Of a DNA stretch of 7,042 nt, positions 5,325-7,042 are shown in pieces; the stretch's first letter is position 1, and each line of letters starts with the position of its first letter. The DNA lies in the NCBI GenBank assembly GCA_031255615.1, contig JAIRSD010000187.1:1-7042 (forward strand), read 5' to 3'. The notes below the pieces were generated by a model that searched no databases, was not told where the DNA came from, and saw only the letters and a program-made list of their open reading frames with translations. The stretch is from Treponema sp. GTDB taxonomy: Bacteria > Spirochaetota > Spirochaetia > Treponematales > Breznakiellaceae. A program made the position numbers and the translations under genes.

Positions 5325-6409
5325 AAAAAACAGGGGGGCCCTACCCTCTTTTATATATCGATATTGAGAAGCTCAAAGCCAATCTGGAAACCGTCGGCGC
5401 AATGGTAAAGGGGGCGGGCTGTTCCCTGGCGGTCGTTACAAAGTCGTTTTGCGCGGATGAAAGGATAGTCCGCATGCTCGCCGCCTCTCCGCTGGTCGAT
5501 TATCTTGCCGATTCCCGTTTGCTGAATCTTGAAAGATGCGGGGGCCGGGGAAAGGAGACCATGCTGCTGCGGCTTCCCCAGGCCGCTGAAATAGAGGGGG
5601 TGATCTCCTGCGCCGATATAAGCCTTAATTCCGAACTGGACACCCTGGGTCTTTTGAACGCCGAAGCGGGGCGGCGGCGGAAGATGCACAAAGTAATACT
5701 GATGATCGATCTGGGGGATCTCCGGGAGGGAATTTATTTTACGGAGGAAGAAACAATTCTTAAAACCGCGGAGGCCGTCGTGGAGATGCCCAACCTCATC
5801 CTCCAGGGGATAGGGGCCAACCTTACCTGCTACGGGGCGGTTATTCCGAAAAAAGACAACCTTTCCGTGCTGGCCTCCTGGGGGGAACGTATCAGGAAGC
5901 GTTTCGGCATCGATCTCCCGGTGGTTTCCGGGGGGAATTCCAGCTCCCTTTATTTGATCGGCCGGGGGGAGCTGCCGGCGGGGATCAACAACCTGCGGCT
6001 GGGGGAGGCCTTTATCGTGGGCAGGGAGGCGGCCTATAAAACAAGAATCCCGCGGACCTACGACGACGGGGTGATCCTGGAGGCCCAGATAATTGAAATA
6101 CAGACCAAGCCTTCCCTGCCGCTGGGGGAACGGGGGGTGGACGCCTTTGAGGGAAGGCCCGTTTTTACGGATCGGGGCAGAATCAGACGGGCGATTTGCG
6201 CCGTGGGGAGGCAGGACCTGGAACCGGGGGGCATCACTCCCGTGGAGGGGGGGCTGGAAATTTTGGGCGCAAGTTCCGATCATCTTATCGTGGATATAAA
6301 CGATTCGGAGAAGGACTACCGGCCGGGGGATACGATTCGCTTTGTCCCCAATTACGCCGCCCTGCTGCGGCTCTTTACATCCCCCTATATCAACCGGGTT
6401 TACGGGTAG
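5315..6409 (+). CDS. orr: Ornithine racemase, PLP-dependent fold-type III
   Basis: Predicted to interconvert L- and D-ornithine in the cytosol with pyridoxal phosphate. Its 364 residues follow the Orr family of ornithine-fermenting clostridia closely from about residue 10 to the end. Landmarks are YIDIEKLKANL (14-24), AVVTKSFCAD (39-48) with the PLP Schiff-base lysine K43, YLADSR (63-68), DISLNSELDTL (101-111), IDLGDLREG (131-139), GANLTCYGAVIPKKDNLS (167-184), VSGGNSSSLYLI (204-215), NNLRLGEAFIVGRE (225-238), KPSLPLGERGVDAF (265-278) and ILGASSDHLIVDI (316-328). The ATG at 5315 is the only ordinary start that keeps the N-terminal homology: TAG at 5273 closes the frame upstream, and the next Met is residue 30. 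No Shine-Dalgarno is visible, fitting the near-leaderless promoter. It is the first gene of an operon with the MarC-family gene 4 bases downstream. Activity on alanine or lysine instead of ornithine cannot be excluded from sequence alone. Confidence 0.92.
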   Translation: MPGKKTGGPYPLLYIDIEKLKANLETVGAMVKGAGCSLAVVTKSFCADERIVRMLAASPLVDYLADSRLLNLERCGGRGKETMLLRLPQAAEIEGVISCADISLNSELDTLGLLNAEAGRRRKMHKVILMIDLGDLREGIYFTEEETILKTAEAVVEMPNLILQGIGANLTCYGAVIPKKDNLSVLASWGERIRKRFGIDLPVVSGGNSSSLYLIGRGELPAGINNLRLGEAFIVGREAAYKTRIPRTYDDGVILEAQIIEIQTKPSLPLGERGVDAFEGRPVFTDRGRIRRAICAVGRQDLEPGGITPVEGGLEILGASSDHLIVDINDSEKDYRPGDTIRFVPNYAALLRLFTSPYINRVYG

Positions 6410-6413
6410 CGGC

Positions 6414-7040
6414 ATGGAATACGGTTTTTTTCAAATTCTTTTGACGGTCCTCATCGTGATGGACCCCATCGGCATCATCCCCTATTTTCTGAGCGTTACC
6501 GCCTCCTACGACAGCAAGACGCGGAACGGCATCGTGGCCAAGGCGATTCTTTTTGCCGCCCTGGTCCTGGGGATCTTCCTGCTGGGGGGAAAATTTCTTC
6601 TTGAATTTTTCGCCATTAAGCCCGGCGCCTTTTATATATCCGGGGGGCTCCTCTTTTTTATGATCGCCTTTGAGATGATTTATTCGCGGCCCAAGACCAA
6701 CCGGGTGCCCCCGACGGGGGAGGAAGAATCCCAGTCCAGTTTTGTCGCCCTGTTCCCCCTGGCCATCCCCATGATCGCCGGCCCCGGAATCCTGACGGTG
6801 ATTATGACCTATGTGACCTCCGGGGATTCCTGGTTTTCCTCGGTGCTGACCCTGTTTCCCGCCCTGGTTATCGGCCTTCTCTGCATGTTCGCGGTGCTGC
6901 GGTTCAGCGCCCTTATCCTGCGGGTGCTGGGCACCATCGGTATTTTTGTGATGGAAAAAATCATGGGCCTTATCCTGGCGGGCTTCGCGGTCCAGCTTAT
7001 CTACAACGGGCTGGCGGCTCTGGGGATTGTGAATCCCTAA
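6414..7040 (+). CDS. MarC-family (UPF0056) inner-membrane protein
   Basis: A 208-residue polytopic membrane protein, normal length for the family, with about six hydrophobic segments (roughly 4-27, 42-64, 69-90, 111-134, 143-165, 172-203). Family signatures are present: MDPIGIIPYF (16-25) in the first segment and PLAIPMIAGPGILTVIM (115-131) in the fourth, repeated-topology DP/GP motifs typical of MarC/SnatA proteins. The old link of MarC to multiple antibiotic resistance is not well supported; the archaeal relative SnatA transports small neutral amino acids, so amino-acid transport is the better guess. The ATG at 6414 is 4 bases after the orr stop, with no clear ribosome site between, so translation is probably coupled to orr. 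A frame opening at 6342 adds 24 residues that lie inside orr and lack family similarity. The gene is complete, ending in TAA at 7038-7040; any terminator lies beyond the window. Confidence 0.94.
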   Translation: MEYGFFQILLTVLIVMDPIGIIPYFLSVTASYDSKTRNGIVAKAILFAALVLGIFLLGGKFLLEFFAIKPGAFYISGGLLFFMIAFEMIYSRPKTNRVPPTGEEESQSSFVALFPLAIPMIAGPGILTVIMTYVTSGDSWFSSVLTLFPALVIGLLCMFAVLRFSALILRVLGTIGIFVMEKIMGLILAGFAVQLIYNGLAALGIVNP

Positions 7041-7042
7041 GG

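Noticed and set aside
6342..6413. Upstream start for the MarC-family gene
   Set aside because: The extra 24 residues lie within the conserved C-terminus of orr and do not resemble a MarC N-terminus; the ATG at 6414 gives a normal-length protein.
5351..6415. 354-codon minus-strand frame opposite orr
   Set aside because: Proline/glycine-rich with no recognisable domain; orr on the plus strand matches its family along its whole length.

Overview
The window is GC-rich bacterial chromosome with five protein-coding genes, one of them cut by the left edge. No mobile-element gene, tRNA, rRNA or CRISPR array is visible. The gene set is a GTP-type PEP carboxykinase, an Orr-type ornithine racemase, a membrane-anchored isoaspartyl methyltransferase and a SpeE-like polytopic membrane protein. 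Together with hairpin-rich intergenic repeats, this suggests a host-associated anaerobe, perhaps a termite-gut type Treponema or another spirochaete. That placement is an impression from remembered protein families and intergenic style, not a proof.

Layout: (1) 1-897 is the C-terminal half of PEP carboxykinase (GTP), closed by a strong intrinsic terminator at 914-944. (2) 1111-3615, minus strand and convergent with it, is an 834-residue membrane protein with a spermidine-synthase-like domain between two blocks of membrane helices. (3) 3616-3985 is a divergent intergenic region with a promoter at each end and a four-hairpin repeat (copy A, 3712-3878) between them. (4) 3986-5008 is an isoaspartyl O-methyltransferase with an N-terminal membrane anchor. 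(5) 5009-5314 is intergenic: a 30-bp near-perfect palindrome directly after the stop, a second copy of the repeat in opposite orientation (copy B, 5097-5264), then a promoter. (6) 5315-6409 (ornithine racemase) and 6414-7040 (MarC-family membrane protein) form a tight two-gene operon.

The least ordinary content is intergenic. Copies A and B have the same architecture: conserved linkers (GTTGGGCGCAT; CCGGGCTATCCGCT; a 24-base block with one mismatch; TTTCGCCGTG..CCGCC) separated by hairpins. Some stems differ completely in sequence between copies while staying self-complementary, so structure is what is kept. The copies are inverted and bracket the methyltransferase gene, with their GTTGGGC ends outermost 1553 bp apart. 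The three internal promoters place the -10 box only 7, 8 and 13 bases before the start codon, which predicts leaderless or near-leaderless mRNAs. The methyltransferase and racemase promoters share GACAGG and TACACTG.

Functionally, PEP carboxykinase links C4 acids and PEP. The racemase plus MarC pair points to amino-acid (ornithine) stereochemistry and possibly transport. The anchored methyltransferase points to repair of aged proteins at the membrane or outside it. Nothing ties all five genes into one pathway.
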